Of a stretch of DNA of 64,000 nucleotides, positions 46,981 through 60,180 are shown piece after piece. Under the pieces are notes generated by a model that did no database searches, was not told where the DNA came from, and saw only the letters and a list, made by a program, of their open reading frames with translations. The translations under genes were made by a program, and so were the position numbers. Each line of letters begins with the position of its first letter. The first letter of the stretch is position 1. The DNA comes from Dimorphilus gyrociliatus (taxonomy: Eukaryota; Annelida; Polychaeta; Dinophilidae): positions 374,501 to 438,500 of the forward strand of contig CAJFCJ010000027.1 of NCBI GenBank assembly GCA_904063045.1, given 5' to 3'.

Positions 46981-47330
46981 AATAAGCTGATGGCAAGTTT
47001 TTAAGAAATTGAAAGAATACCTTGTTAGAGCAAAGAATGCTGCTAATTCAATATATTTATAATAAAACATCACATTTTTACACTTCTACAGTTTTTTTTG
47101 AATGTAGAAAATACACTTGGAACAGTTTCATCAGATATTGTATTAATACAATATAATAAGCTAATGGTAAGTTTTTAAGAAATTGAAATTACACCTTGTT
47201 AGAGAAAGAATGCTGCCAATTCAATATGTTTATAATAGAACATCACATTTTTACACTTCTACAATTTTGTTTAAATGGAGAAAATACACTTGGAATAGTT
47301 TCATCAGATATTGTATTAATACAGTAATAG
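46981..47330. repeat. Two-copy tandem repeat, unit 174 bp
   Basis: Copy 1 (46981-47154) and copy 2 (47155 to about 47330) align throughout. Examples: aataagctgatggcaagttt versus aataagctaatggtaagttt, and both share catcacatttttacacttct and tttcatcagatattgtatta. Differences are scattered, so the duplication is not brand new. Confidence 0.9.
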
Positions 47331-50169
47331 GAATAATACAGTAGTTTAATTTTAATTTATTAAATCTTATAACAGATCGTTGCTCCAATGAATTGATATC
47401 TGTACGTTTATTGCATCTTGTATATCAATTAATTAACGATTTTTTACACTTTGATAAGAGGAAAGATAAGGTTGTAGGAAAAAAAACTGGATAAATATCG
47501 GATTGAGAAAGAGAAAAGAAAAATGATAAAAACTCTTTCGGTGGTTAAGCTGATATTGTAGAATTTAGACAAGAAGAAAATGTTATTATAAGGAAAAGAG
47601 AGTGTAATTTTACAGAAAAAATTAAGACTCTACTTGAGATTTAGTATAAATAATTATCTTTAATAATTAAAAACGTATACCTTGAAGCTATTCTCTAGAA
47701 CAGTCAATAGCTATTGTTCTATAATTTAATAATCTAATGCTTCTATAACGAACAATCAGATTTCCTGTATTACACGCGGTGGGCTAACGATAAAATAGTT
47801 GTTTCTAAATAAATTCTTATCGGTTATTTTCTTTATTTAAGACTATTCAACTAGGGCTGTTTCCACCAAACATTCAAGTAACAAGTTCACTTCCTCCACC
47901 TTCCTTAGACTAAACAATTGAAAAAGATAGAAAATAGTTTCTTATTTCACACCTAGATTTTTAACAGCCACTATATAAACAAAAGTGTTTTTCGTTTTCC
48001 TTGAATAACTGTACCTTAAAATTGTGCCAACCATTGTAAAAACCCGACACTTATCAGTTATTACTACAGATTTCCAGTCTATACTCTCTAAACTATTCAC
48101 TCAGAGTGTATTTCCGTTTTTCTAACAAAAGAGGACGTTGTTTGATATTGTAAAGTTCCCCTTCTCAATACTTTTCAAAGTTCTTTGTGAAGTCTTCTCC
48201 AATGTTTCTTTCTCGGTCAATTACTATCAATAATTTTGTCAGTGTAACCTTCTGCCTCATCTAACTAATCCCTCTTTTCATCTGTAATTTTGCATTCATC
48301 TACAATTTTCGTTGTCTTCCTCTATATTTTTCTTTCATACTTCTTAATTTTGACTATTACAGTATTTTGTAATGCGGTTTTTAATTATTCTACTTTGCAA
48401 ATAGTATGATTTAGATGCTATATTGTCTAAAAATAAATTTCTATCTTGAAAATGAAACATATTTTAGTACCTGGATGGAGAATCCGAAAAATTTCAATAT
48501 CAATTCCCACACTTTTCTCTTTCTTAGAATGGTTATTCTATGAAATTTCTCTATTTTCTCTAATATAGACATAGAAAATGAAGAAAATAAGAGAGAAAAA
48601 AATGCTGCATTAAATATAATAGATTATGTTAGCTCTAATATACTTATATAATTTTCTACTTACTCTCTCTGTCTCTCTCTTTTTCATTTACTCACTGATT
48701 CCATAAAAGAAATTGCCTGCAAACAGAATTGACATGACTAATCCTGAAAATAACCTTCGTATTCTGAATTCAAATTGTGAACATGATTGCAATATAATTT
48801 AATGTAGATGCTAGTTTAGCGAGAGAGTTGAAAGCGTAAAGAAATTTTTGCTAGATTCTTTGAAATTGAAATGTTTCTTATAAAGCATCGTATGTAATGG
48901 AGAGGGCGTAGAGCGTAAAATTCTCTTTCAAAGGTTGATGATAAACTGGGCAAGCTTTCTTTAATTGGCATCTAGAATATGAAATTCAATTTCCGCTTAA
49001 TTCAAATTAAGCCAATTGCAAAATAAAACTACTATAAAATAGAGCTAAAAAATATTCAGCGGTATTAGTCCTTATTCACAAGTGTAGAGCTTTTCGTTGC
49101 ATCTGTTTTATTACAGCATTACAAGTTTATTCCAAAAGAGAGCTCTTTAAAACGCAGTGCTTGCACAACTACAAAGATATAAATATAATAGAAAGATAAA
49201 TAATAAATGGAATAATAAATGATCATTAAAATAAGGTGAACATGCAAAATTGACAGTTGTATTTGGTCATGCTGCTATTGTTTCAATAGAAACAAACTAG
49301 GCTTACCTTTTACATGAAATATAAGTTTCTTGTAAAAGATATTATAACATATTTCTGTGAGAAAAATCTTTAAGAGAATTTACATAATACTGTGTACAAG
49401 TTTGTATAATAATATTCAATATCTTTATCTTACTTTTCCTTTTTCTAAGCATAGTAAACATTGTAGAAAATGAAATAGAAATTTCAATGAAACATATGGA
49501 ATTATAAATTTATTCTTTTAAAGTCATTACTACAATAACTTATATGCAATTTGTTTGATTATCATTTGAAATTGTGCTATTATGTAAGCTTTTAATTTAT
49601 ATTCTACAGTATAATTTTGTTGAAAATTATTAGAAAAAGAATCATTTCATTGACTTTTACAGAATTAAATAGAATGAAAAATTAGCAGTGAAATGAGAAC
49701 GTCTAAATGATTTTTAAAAGACTATAAATACAAACATAAGACAATTGTATGTATAATTTATAGTATATATTTATTATAGTTTGAAAAGATTCTACGAAAA
49801 TGCCGAAATAAACTAAATAGGAGAAAATCCTTTTGAATATAAAAATACTAGATTTCAGTATATGTTGCATATTACTAATCTTTACTAAATCGTACTGTTA
49901 ATCTCTTAACATATAGTGAATGAAACAATCTATTCATGCTTCATCTCTATATGCTGTATACGGTCTATTTTCACATATATACTGTAGATACAGTATTTAT
50001 TAGTATAATAGACAATATATACAGACCATGTACGTATTGTCTGCTTTAGACATATTTTCCGCATACATTATACTGTATAATACATATCTTCCTACTTTCT
50101 CTCTCTCTCTCCCCCCTCTCTCTCTCTCTCTCTCTTTACTTTGAATTGATTATGATAAATAAACAATAG
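47331..50169. other. Intergenic AT-rich DNA
   Basis: No gene or structured repeat identified apart from a CT tract at 50096-50138. A short open stretch after an acceptor at 49117 (HYKFIPKESSLKRSAC) is unsupported. Confidence 0.5.
50096..50138. repeat. CT microsatellite
   Basis: (CT)n with an internal run of C. Confidence 0.9.
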
Positions 50170-51401
50170 ATCGTTCGAGAAGATATTCTCCAAGGATATG
50201 GTACTTGTAATCGCAGAACCATATAATAAATGATGTGTACACGTACTTGTTATATTGTACATATATTCTTTTCGAGATCATGATGAATCGATGTTGTTTT
50301 ATCAATTAAACATGAAAGTTTTACCTAATCATTCATTTTTAGCAATTCCGATAGATAGAATTTTACGCTTAAATGCCCGAATAATTCAGTATTTCACAGT
50401 TGAAAGTATATCTATATAATTATATTTTTTCTATCCGGAAGTTAAACTTATATATATATATAAATATATTTAATGGTATATTAGAAAAGAAACAATAGTG
50501 CTCAGAAATGATTGTATTATTAATATTGTAAATAGGAGATATTTAATAAATTTTCTCTTTCAAAATTGGAAGCGAATGAAAAACATTGTTAGTCAGTCAA
50601 TTAGCTCTGGTGGTATGATAACTATTTACATCTCAAATTTGTTGTGATTGTTACAATAGAAAATCTAGATTATCGTTATTTTCTTCATGATATATTTCAT
50701 TATCTCTTCTAATTTGTAATTATCACTTTTAAAATCAATTAGCGCTGCTCTGTATATCTGTCATAAAGCAAAAGAATAATCAGTTGATAATTAACTGAAA
50801 GTAACAAGTATGATAGAGGTGAAAGGATAGAGATTTTTTTCAGGACAGAAGTCGGTAGATCATAACAATCCTTTGACGCCTTTTAGTAAACATATTTATA
50901 TAGATTGAATTTATAGTAATTCATTGAATTATTCAAGATGGTATTTATATTTTTACAATTGTAACAAATGAACAATATGTGACATAAACAGGTAATATAC
51001 TTTTTAGTATTATTACTACATTCTATGAGATAAAATAAAGCTGCTACTTAAAAACATATGCCAAAACAAAAACAGCAACCATAGTTAAATAGATATCTCT
51101 TTTTAATACGTTAAATACCCGTACAAACATATTCTATATCAGTAGTAAAACACTACTTTGCTAAAATATAAACATGTTCCTATAAAAAATACAGAGTAAA
51201 GAGATAAAAAGACATGTTAAGATCAGCCATAACGCCATTCCGACTTTCGAACAGATAACTGCATAATCCCTCTTCATCACGAAATGTTAACTTTATATAC
51301 ATTTATTAAAAATTTGCTTTGTAATATATCAGCAGAGGAAGATATTTCTAATATACAACATTTATTAACCTTAGCGGATTATTTTATTAATGTTAATAAC
51401 G
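50170..51401 (+). other. Candidate exons resembling an adhesion-GPCR GAIN segment
   Basis: Three short stretches join in phase on the plus strand: 50170-50200 (IVREDILQGY), 50844-50885 after a strong acceptor tttttttcag (QKSVDHNNPLTPF), and 51333-51401 (AEEDISNIQHLLTLADYFIN). The joined region contains NPLTPFTAEEDISNIQHLL, which resembles the GAIN pattern L-T-x-x-T-A-E-D-I-x-x-x-x-x-L-L. I could not find the remaining exons, GPS site or seven-helix region, so this may be a fragment or chance. Confidence 0.25.
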
Positions 51402-54400
51402 GTAGTAGATCAGTTTATCTACGTTAATTTTTGATGATATCGCTTGCTTGGCATTCATCGTTCTTATAACAGAATTATTGAGACTTAAAGTTTTTATATT
51501 TCCTGTTTTCCTTTCGCCATCTTATCGGATAATGGCTTACAATGAAAAAAACCTCGTCATACTGAAAATATATATAAATTTATACCATATTAATTTTATA
51601 TAGCAAGTTCAAGGAATTATAAAGCAACTTATTTGATAATAAGACTGATGAAGACTTATTTAATTGAGAAATAGGAGAAGAATAGCATAATAACAGATAT
51701 CGAATAAAAAGAAAAATCTTTGTTAAAGACTTAAAGAGGTATTTTCTCTTAGCTGAATTATTTTTCATCATATTAAGGAAAGTATTCTAGGATTTAATAA
51801 AGTATGTACTATGTGGGTTCCCTTAATACTTAAGCTTTGATACATATACTGTATATATATATATATGTATCAAGCCAAAAAATATAGTTCAAAGTCTTGT
51901 TTTGTTAATTGGTGGGTATCTAAAGCTAAAATTTAAATATCCAAGAATATGTTTGTAAAATGAATGAAGGAGAAAACTCGTGCTAAAAAATACGTACAAA
52001 GAGGGAACAGTAAATGAAAAGTTATTGTGACTTGTCTTTTTTTTTGACAATGAATACAATATTCATAATAACCATAAGAAAAGAAGGAGATGAATTAACA
52101 AAGGAACTTATCGTGAGTTATTTACTAAAAAGCTCCAATAGTCTATAAAGAGCGATATTTTCGTTAAAGAGAGTGGCTTATCTTTAGGGTTAGCATGTTT
52201 GTACTATTTTTATCTAATATTCAAACTGGTTATAAAAGTTTCAATAAATATATAAAGATTTAAAAGGGGATTAGATCATCAAAAATGATCAAAACTTGGC
52301 TGTCTAGTCATGAGGAAATTTTCATTTTAAGAGTAGCGAGGAAATAGAAAGAAGATGAGGATAATGTATTTATACGTTGAAAGGGGATAAGAAATAGAGA
52401 AAAGAGGAATTATATCGAAGATTAACCTATAAACTATTTTCAATAATGGACAGTGATCATATTTAAATAAGCCTTTCTTAATTCTATTTGATCATTTTAT
52501 GTAAGTATTTAAATGGCACATTTAGTAGCCATGAAAAATTACGATTGGCATAATCAAAATCTTCGCATTACCTTAGAAGTTGATACATGATACTTGTATA
52601 AAAGAAGACACTCCAAGTAATTTATGTATAGTATTGCAATTGGAAATTTGGAGAGAGATTGTGTAATGTTGTTTTCTAGAGTTAAATATTAGGTTTTATA
52701 GATAAGGATATAATATTAGCAGTAACTTTTACCATTTATAATTAAACAACTAATACCATATTACAAAATTGCTTACGTTTTATATTATATTACAAATATG
52801 ATATTTTAACAATCCAAATTGTTAAAAAGAGTATGGATGAACTTGATTGTTATTTTAAGCAATATATAGAAATACACACGCCGCAGTAGATTTATATTAT
52901 AAACTACTTATTGAAAATTTCGTTGATTTGGATTCAGACGCTTGATTTTTTTCAAAGAGAGATGTATGCCTATCAAAAAAAACTGACAGGTAGAGGAAGG
53001 TAGGATAACAAAGGGGCAAAATATCAATCTATTTATAGGTATATTGCTCGGGGGAGATAGTTCCTCTCCAACTGAAAATAACGGATGCTACTAGCAGAAT
53101 AACTCAACTAATCATTCTATGTACATGAGTTATTATATTAAATCTATTTCCCATTTAGCAGTAAACTTTTTTTCGCAATATCAATGTTTATATCATTACA
53201 CTATCTAATATAAACATTACATTTTTTGCATGAAAAAGGATAGGAATGCTAAGTTTTATTAGGAGATGCTTTGGCTTTTTCCAGAAAATTATTATATTCA
53301 TGTTTGGAAGAGACCGAACAAAACAAGAATTTTTCTGAACAAGAAAAAGAAACTCTTATTCAGAATAGTCTTTAGCTCTTCTTAGATATGAAACCATATA
53401 TAATTACCAGTTTGTATTCCTTATGTCAATTATGTTTAGATTTAGTTTTGAGCTAAAATAAGGACAGATCAAGAAATTACAAAACATTCGTGTAATCACC
53501 AAATAACACGATAGGTGGAGAGATGTATGAGTTTCCTTTTTACAAAGCACCATCTAGTATAGGGATTAAACAACTAATAATTATGTTAAATTATGCACAT
53601 ACATATATTTAATATATATATATATATAAATCTATAAAAAACTTGTTCTCTTGGCAGTCTGTTTATGGTCCTTTCGCTTGAATTTAGTAAAGTAAGTAGA
53701 ATAATATTTTCTTTTTGACTGTGTATTCGTTACATAGAAGAACATTAGACAAAGACATGAAAGTTTCAAGTGTAATTTGTTTATAATTGAAGAAAGGAAA
53801 CTATAGATTATACCGTATATATATATACATATATACTGTATATATTGGTTTTATTTTAAATTGTTTAGTATTTTCAATTACAGATTCCAGAGGAGTGATC
53901 TTTACCCTCTTATCTTATACGTATTATATGTATAATACTATATACTGTATATATACTGTATATATATATATATATATAAAAGTATCTCATAGACAGACTA
54001 AGACAACTGTTTAGACTAAGACAACTGTTTTTCATTTGGGATTGGCTAATAAACGAAAGGGTAACATTTTATCAATAACTATTTATAAATTTTAGTGTTT
54101 TAAGAGAAATATTAACAGATCTCTCTTTATAATAAACATACAATTGGAGATAGAATATATACGACTGAACAAAGTTTTTCATTACATTGACGCGCTTTTC
54201 TTCAATTAATTAAACATTTTCTTCTCTTCCCCATTTTGTAATACGTACTACTTTATTATTATCATTATTATTATTATTATTATTGCTATTATTCTTAATG
54301 GTGTGTTTTAAAATATCTAAAATATTTATACTTTTAGCCTTTCACTATTAAAGGATTTTCCATTTTGAGAAAAGAAGATCAAGTTTATGAGGAATTACAT

Positions 54401-55239
54401 AGAAAGATTTAAAATATAATGATTATAACAGTGTCTTATACATGCTTGATTTCATATCAGCGACCATGAATAGGTAGAACACTTCTTGTTCGTAAATTAT
54501 TAACGGCGAAAAATGCATTAACACTTTTTGCTTTTCATTCTAACCAAATCATGTATGTTTACATGATCAAATACTGTGTCCATAAACAGCTTTCGTTAAA
54601 CGAAGTAATGGTTGCTAAAGCAAATGAAAGTGGGCTTAACTTATTATTTATTATTCCTATTTTTGTTCTTTTTAAAAGCGCATAGGTTTGTACCAATATT
54701 TAAAATTTTATTTCTTTAGACTAGTACTCTCAATTCTAATTATATAACTTTAATTATGTATAAAGAAAAATTAAGGGAGACATTATTTTCTGTATTCATT
54801 TATTTAGCGTATTTGTAGAGAAATAGACAAGAAAAGTTTACATAAGATCAGAAAACTTTTATAATAGTTACAAGTCATATAGGAATATCTAGTATTTGCG
54901 TGAATGCTCGTTTTTTAACGTTTCATTAATGTTTTCCTCCATCTAAGTGTCTTTTATATCCTCTATCTTTTTTTATGATCTTACTGATCACCTTATTCAC
55001 TTTAAAAAACCAAAACAAATAGATTAAAGGATAAGAAATAACTTTGAAATTGCTACCCGAAAATCCTATTCTGTTGTTTAAATAGTAGCGAGTCTTTAAG
55101 TTATATAAACTATAACTTAAGGGTGTAAATTGACAACTTGTGTTGTATAATTGTCTTGGATATTACTTAAAAGTTATCTGTTTATTTAAATAACTTTCTT
55201 TTTGAATGTTATTTATATATAATCAGATTTCAGAACGAA
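51402..55239. other. Intergenic AT-rich DNA
   Basis: TA tracts with embedded ACTGT at 51847-51866, 53815-53840 and 53938-53978. Upstream of the vasotocin gene no clear TATA box can be separated from the AT background. No gene established. Confidence 0.5.
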
Positions 55240-55964
55240 ATGAACAAGCTTCGAGCGAAGGCTTTATTTTTGGTTTTATTACAAGCTTCCATAACGTCAA
55301 CGTGTTTTATTAGAGATTGCCCACCAGGGGGTAAAAGAAATTTCAATATTCCTCAAGAGAATAACCAGGTGTGTAGAAATATTTTTAAAGTTTTTGGAAA
55401 ATTAACTTTTTTTTTCTCTCTGCTCTCCCTCTCCCCACCTCCTTTCCCCTTTCTGTCTCTCTTTCTCTTTGTACTCATTTGCTTTTCCCATCCGCTTTCC
55501 TTCCATTCCTCAATTCAATTCTAGTGCTCAAGATGCGGACCAAGAGATGAAGGACAATGTATTGCTCGTAATATTTGCTGCGGCTTTAGCATAGGTTGTT
55601 TAGTGCATAATGACTATGAGGAAGTTTGTTCAACTACAAATGAAAATTGCGAAATTAAAGGGGAAACTTGCGAAGCTGTTAATGGTGGAAAGTGTGTTAC
55701 TGATGGAATTTGTTGTAAACACGGTAAATCTCATAAAAATCGAATATTAAAAGAGAATTTAATTAATAAGATTTATAATTTCTTTTGTATTTTAAACTCT
55801 ATACATCTATATATATATATATACATGTAACAGGGAGATGTATGTTCGATATAAAATGTAAGGAAAGGAACTTAAAAATGGCCCGAAACAATAAAAATTT
55901 GATATTAAACCATTTAACGAGAGCACTGCTGCCTGAAAAAGAATTGGAATCTAATTTAGGATAG
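55240..55964 (+). CDS. Vasotocin/conopressin-type nonapeptide and neurophysin precursor
   Basis: Three exons: 55240-55368, 55525-55723, 55834-55964; 459 nt, 152 aa. Signal peptide MNKLRAKALFLVLLQASITS, then the hormone CFIRDCPPG followed by GKR, which supplies the amide-donor Gly and a dibasic cleavage site. The neurophysin part (from CSRCGPRDEGQCIARNICCG to CKHGRCMFDIKC) has the full 14 cysteines. A 31-residue C-terminal extension (KERNLKMARNNKNLILNHLT then RALLPEKELESNLG) is leucine-rich, like copeptin. Family peptides are secreted from neurosecretory cells and act through vasotocin-type GPCRs. Oddity: position 5 is Asp instead of the nearly invariant Asn. The 5-Asp is directly encoded (GAT). 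Exon 2 and 3 boundaries follow the usual family layout. Confidence 0.92.
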
Positions 55965-56951
55965 AAGATAACCATGGAGAATTTCAAAATATCCGAATAA
56001 AAGAATTATTAATATATTAATAATTATACTTTTCGTATTCGTTGATTTGTTTTCTTTATGTTTCACTGTAAAAAAACAAATACAGTAAAATTGAAAGGGC
56101 TGCTATTTTTGCATATTTCTTAGAGTTGAATTTTAGACAAAACTTGAACTTGGCGGTTATCATGAATAGAAAGTAAAAAAGCTAGTATATATATAAATTT
56201 ATATAGTATATATAGACGTCTAAGAAACATCTCATACATTCTTTATAATAGCTTTTGTTAATCCCCGAAAGAATTAAATAAAGAGGACACTAACCTTGAA
56301 GCTGATATTATACTGTAACACTAACATATTAAAATGTTTATTTAGAGTAAACGATATCATATATACTGTATAAAAATATATTTATATATTTATATATAGA
56401 AAAAAAAAGGGAAAAGTTCTTGTTACTTAGAAAATCGATATATAAATGTATAGCTACCATAAACCATTTAAAAATAAAGAGAAACTATGGTTCTGTTCCA
56501 GGGTATTCTGAACAAATACAATAAATCTATTCATATATTTATAAAATCATCTTTAATAAACTATTCTTTAAACTTTTAATCAATTGATTATATGATCGAT
56601 CTTTTGTTCTTTTTAAATATATTTTATATTCTATGTATAACATTGGTGTATTGCTGAATGGGCACAATTAGTTTCATTCATTAACAATTGTTTATTTAAT
56701 TAATATAATATCTTGATGAATATGGATTGGTATCGTAGGTGAAAAATTAGAGACACAGATTTTGTGTAGGTGAAATGAAAAAATAAAGGCAAGCAATTTA
56801 TTTACTAATTACTCATACAAAAGAGTATTTTTAACTTATATGGTCTTTCTTATTAGATTTACTACATTTGCCATTAAAAACAACCATCTTAACAACTTAT
56901 AATGGATTAATATAAAATATTTTTACACAAAACTTATCTTCATTTTAATAG
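55965..56951. other. 3' flank of the vasotocin gene
   Basis: AT-rich; AATAAA occurs repeatedly (for example after 55995). No further gene established. Confidence 0.5.
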
Positions 56952-57041
56952 GTTGATTCCTGTGTTCAGTCAATACAGTATAGAAACGGAACTACACAGC
57001 TTGAAACTTGTGTTACTTTAGAACTATCTTATAGTTTCTAA
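56952..57041 (+). other. Candidate 3' exon
   Basis: After an acceptor (cttcattttaatag) 29 codons read VDSCVQSIQYRNGTTQLETC then VTLELSYSF and stop. Cysteine and an N-glycosylation sequon (NGT) would suit a secreted protein. A second frame is also open, and a mini-exon at 56720 (MNMDWYR, donor gtgaaa) would join that other frame. Unresolved. Confidence 0.2.
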
Positions 57042-58128
57042 GTGATTTTTATTTTTTTTGGAGTCTTTTCTTTTTATCTCTACTATTTTTAATTTTCTTA
57101 TAGTATCTTCTCTTTAAAGACGAGTAAATTGTCTTTATAAACACTAGAAAAAACTAAAAAGCTTGCTCATCATAAAAGTATTTCATTGTATCTTCGTATT
57201 GCTGCAATTTCTTTTTTCATTAGAAAGGGTTTTAATAATTTTATCGATCTTCATTTCAATCATATTTTGAATTACGGAAAAAAAAGAGAAATTATCTATT
57301 CTATTCAAGAAAATGTTTGACGTTTCTAACTTCTTGTTAGGAAAGAGAATTAGTTGTTGGCTAGCGACATCTGTCTTTACTCTTCAAGATTAAAAATAAA
57401 ACAAAGGGAAAAGAAACAGTTTATAAAAGAAAGCATATTTGAGGTACTAATTTAAATATTAACTAAATAGATGAATTAAAAAAAGAAAGATTGCACAGTA
57501 TATATGTCTATATGTATCTATATAAATCGTAATTAGTGAGAGGAGTGAGAGAGAGAGAAACAGAGAGAGAGATGGCGACAGAGAGAAAGAGAAAAAGAGA
57601 AAGAGAGTATAAACAAACTTATTATTTCTAAATTAGAGTAAACAGTAACTAATGATAACAGTTATATTATGTTCTTTTTTCTCTTCCCTTCCTCTCTACA
57701 CTTTTGAAATAAGATATAATAGAAAATTAAGCAATGTAACTATATACACGATGAGACTTATATCCACTTTAAGCACAAGAATACTTTAAAAGGAATCATC
57801 TTTCTACCAAAGGTGAAAGCCAAAGTTAAACTAATTATTTTCATACGATATTTTTTATTATTGGAAATATTATTATATAAAGAAAACATAAAATGGAATA
57901 AAGTGGAAGTAGGACAATATATTCTATATTTTCATTCATTTAATAGGATTTTATTAACAAATAATAAAATATATACAGTATATTTAACACATATTTGCCT
58001 ACTTTTTCAAAATTACGAAACATAAAAGTATTAATTTTCTTTGTACAAAATTTAAATATCATATTCTAAGTTAATTTCAATATAATCTAATTGTATCTTT
58101 GCTTTTCCCTATATTCTATATTCTTTTA
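57042..58128. other. Intergenic DNA with GA microsatellite
   Basis: GA-rich tract at 57539-57608. Otherwise AT-rich and without a supported gene. Confidence 0.5.
57539..57608. repeat. GA-rich microsatellite
   Basis: Imperfect (GA)n/(GAAA)n tract. Confidence 0.9.
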
Positions 58129-58608
58129 TTAGTGATACTTAAAAAATTCAGCCAGTTTTTGCTCGAAATCTTGTTATATATCACCGTCAACAGAAAGAGC
58201 AGTAGTTTCCTTCCATATCTCTAAATTAACCTAAACGTTTAAATTAATAAATTACTCTATTGAAAAATGTTGTTGAATACGTATTCAAACATGTATCTCA
58301 TTACACGAGTAATTGAGTATTTAAGAAAGCTTGCTAACTTTCAAATTCTATCTATTTAACATATTTTCTTCAATGAATAAATGAAAGAATTTTCTTATCC
58401 AACTCTTTAATAAGCTAATGTACATTTTACAAATATAGTACATATAAATACATTAATTTATAAATGTTTATTATACCTATTTCTTTGAAAAAGAAAATGA
58501 ACAGAGTATGTCTATCTCCGTGTGTAGAGTAGATACACAAAACTTCTCTATAAGAGGACTCTATTGAAGCTATTTTCATTATGATCCCAACATTTTCACT
58601 CACTCGTG
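58129..58608 (-). pseudogene. Candidate two-exon gene end with an internal stop, unknown
   Basis: On the minus strand 58477-58608 reads SENVGIIMKIASIESSYREV then LCIYSTHGDRHTLFIFFFKE and ends at a donor (aatag|gtataa). In matching phase 58129-58220, after acceptor ttaatttag, reads IWKETTALSVDGDI, a TAA (58174-58176), then QDFEQKLAEFFKYH and a final TAA overlapping AATAAA. Protein-like composition on both sides of one stop suggests a decayed gene end. No family recognised; the acceptor of the first exon is uncertain. Confidence 0.25.
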
Positions 58609-58633
58609 ATGGAAATAAGATAGAATAAGTCAA

Positions 58634-60180
58634 AAATTTACAAATACATTTGTATAAAAATATTATAAAGTGATAAAGAAAATAAATGTATAGGAATCAA
58701 AGAGAGTAAGAAAGAAATATTTAATAACTGCTTTTAGTAACAAACGCCTTTAAATTTAAATCAATATATGTTAAGATATTAATCTATATATAAAATTTAC
58801 TGTATATAGTATAGATAAACAAAAATACTTGCTGATTCTATCACTTGTAATTTATAAGTAATAAAATCCATGATATAAGCAGTTTTCTCTTTAATTATAT
58901 ATATAAATTAGTATTTGTTTATAGCAGATTAACACCATATTCCATGGTATTCTTGATAATTAGAAATTACTTGCAGAGCATAAAAATTAGTATATTAGGT
59001 TTTATATATGCTGGCGTCAAAGTATTTAACATTTCGCGATGCCTAAGTAATCAAGCTGTTACCTAATCATAGGCAAATCTGTCCAGCCGATACGATTATA
59101 ATATCTAGACTGTGCATAAAAATGAACTGAACAGTATGCATTATGTATTAAAATGTGTCAATATTGTATATATTAGTATATATACATATCTAATTATATA
59201 TATATATATTTAGAGAGAGGGAGAGAGCGACCACTAGATACAATAACTTTTCGGCTGTGCTTTTTTAACTATATTATATGCAAAAATCCAGAAGAAAGGT
59301 TTGCCAATCTTTCACATCTTCTTAATTAAATGGTTTCCACAGCTTTGATCTCCACCAAGTGACACTCGTCAAAGTATACTATTCCTTCCGTTATGTTTTA
59401 TTGACAATATAATACGCTAATATATATATATATATATATATATCTACATATATAATCCTTACAATTTCATGCTTATGTCATTCTCCAAGGCAAGAAAACT
59501 GGCACTTGTTGGCTTGTTTCTTAACCTTATAAAATTCATATGACTCTTTTAGAATAATAAATACTGCATATACAAAAAGTATAGTAACAAAAATATAATA
59601 TTTATATATAGAATTACGTACAATATATATTGTAGATACAAAAAATCCATTGAGCTTCGTTACGACACGGAATGTTAATTAGCAAAAAGAAAGATTTCAA
59701 GAATGAAATGAAAGAGAGAAAATGAATAGATATATCATTGAGAAATATTTTAATTAAAAGATAGTTCTAATTATTTGAATATTTTCATTTTCTATTTTCT
59801 TCTCTTGCTCTCATTTTCAAGGAATCATTAAGACAGATTTTGTTGATCAAGTATCAACGTTGACGACATGCTACTTGTCTTACATTGTAATGTCTGTGTT
59901 TTATCTTTTTGTGTTATATCTATAGTTGAAAGTTACAGTACTATTTTGTCAATGTATGTAGTATATATATAATGTATATGTAAATGTATGCATGCATGTT
60001 TGTAATCATGTTTTTATGTTTTTAATTAATTAGTTATTATCTTTTAAAAATGTACAGTGCATTTTTTACTTCATTATTTGACATAAAAGGAATTGGAAAG
60101 GAATAAAACATTTAACAGTTTACCCATTACAACTCTTTCCTTACATAGGTTTATAATATTTTCAATTCTTGTTTGTCACC
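58634..60180. other. Intergenic AT-rich DNA
   Basis: TA tracts at 59194-59212 and 59418-59444, GAGA at 59212-59228. Short open patches near 58960-59100 and 59345-59390 have splice-like edges but cannot be joined to each other. Confidence 0.45.

Noticed and set aside
50185-50235. Possible tRNA-like patch (ggatatggtacttgtaatcg)
   Set aside because: No B-box GTTCGA loop, acceptor stem or cloverleaf could be formed; no tRNA was found anywhere in the window.
58960-59105. Two neighbouring minus-strand exon-like patches (SRYYNRIGWTDLPMI and HREMLNTLTPAYIKPN)
   Set aside because: Joining them needs a 20-bp intron, which is too short to be spliced.
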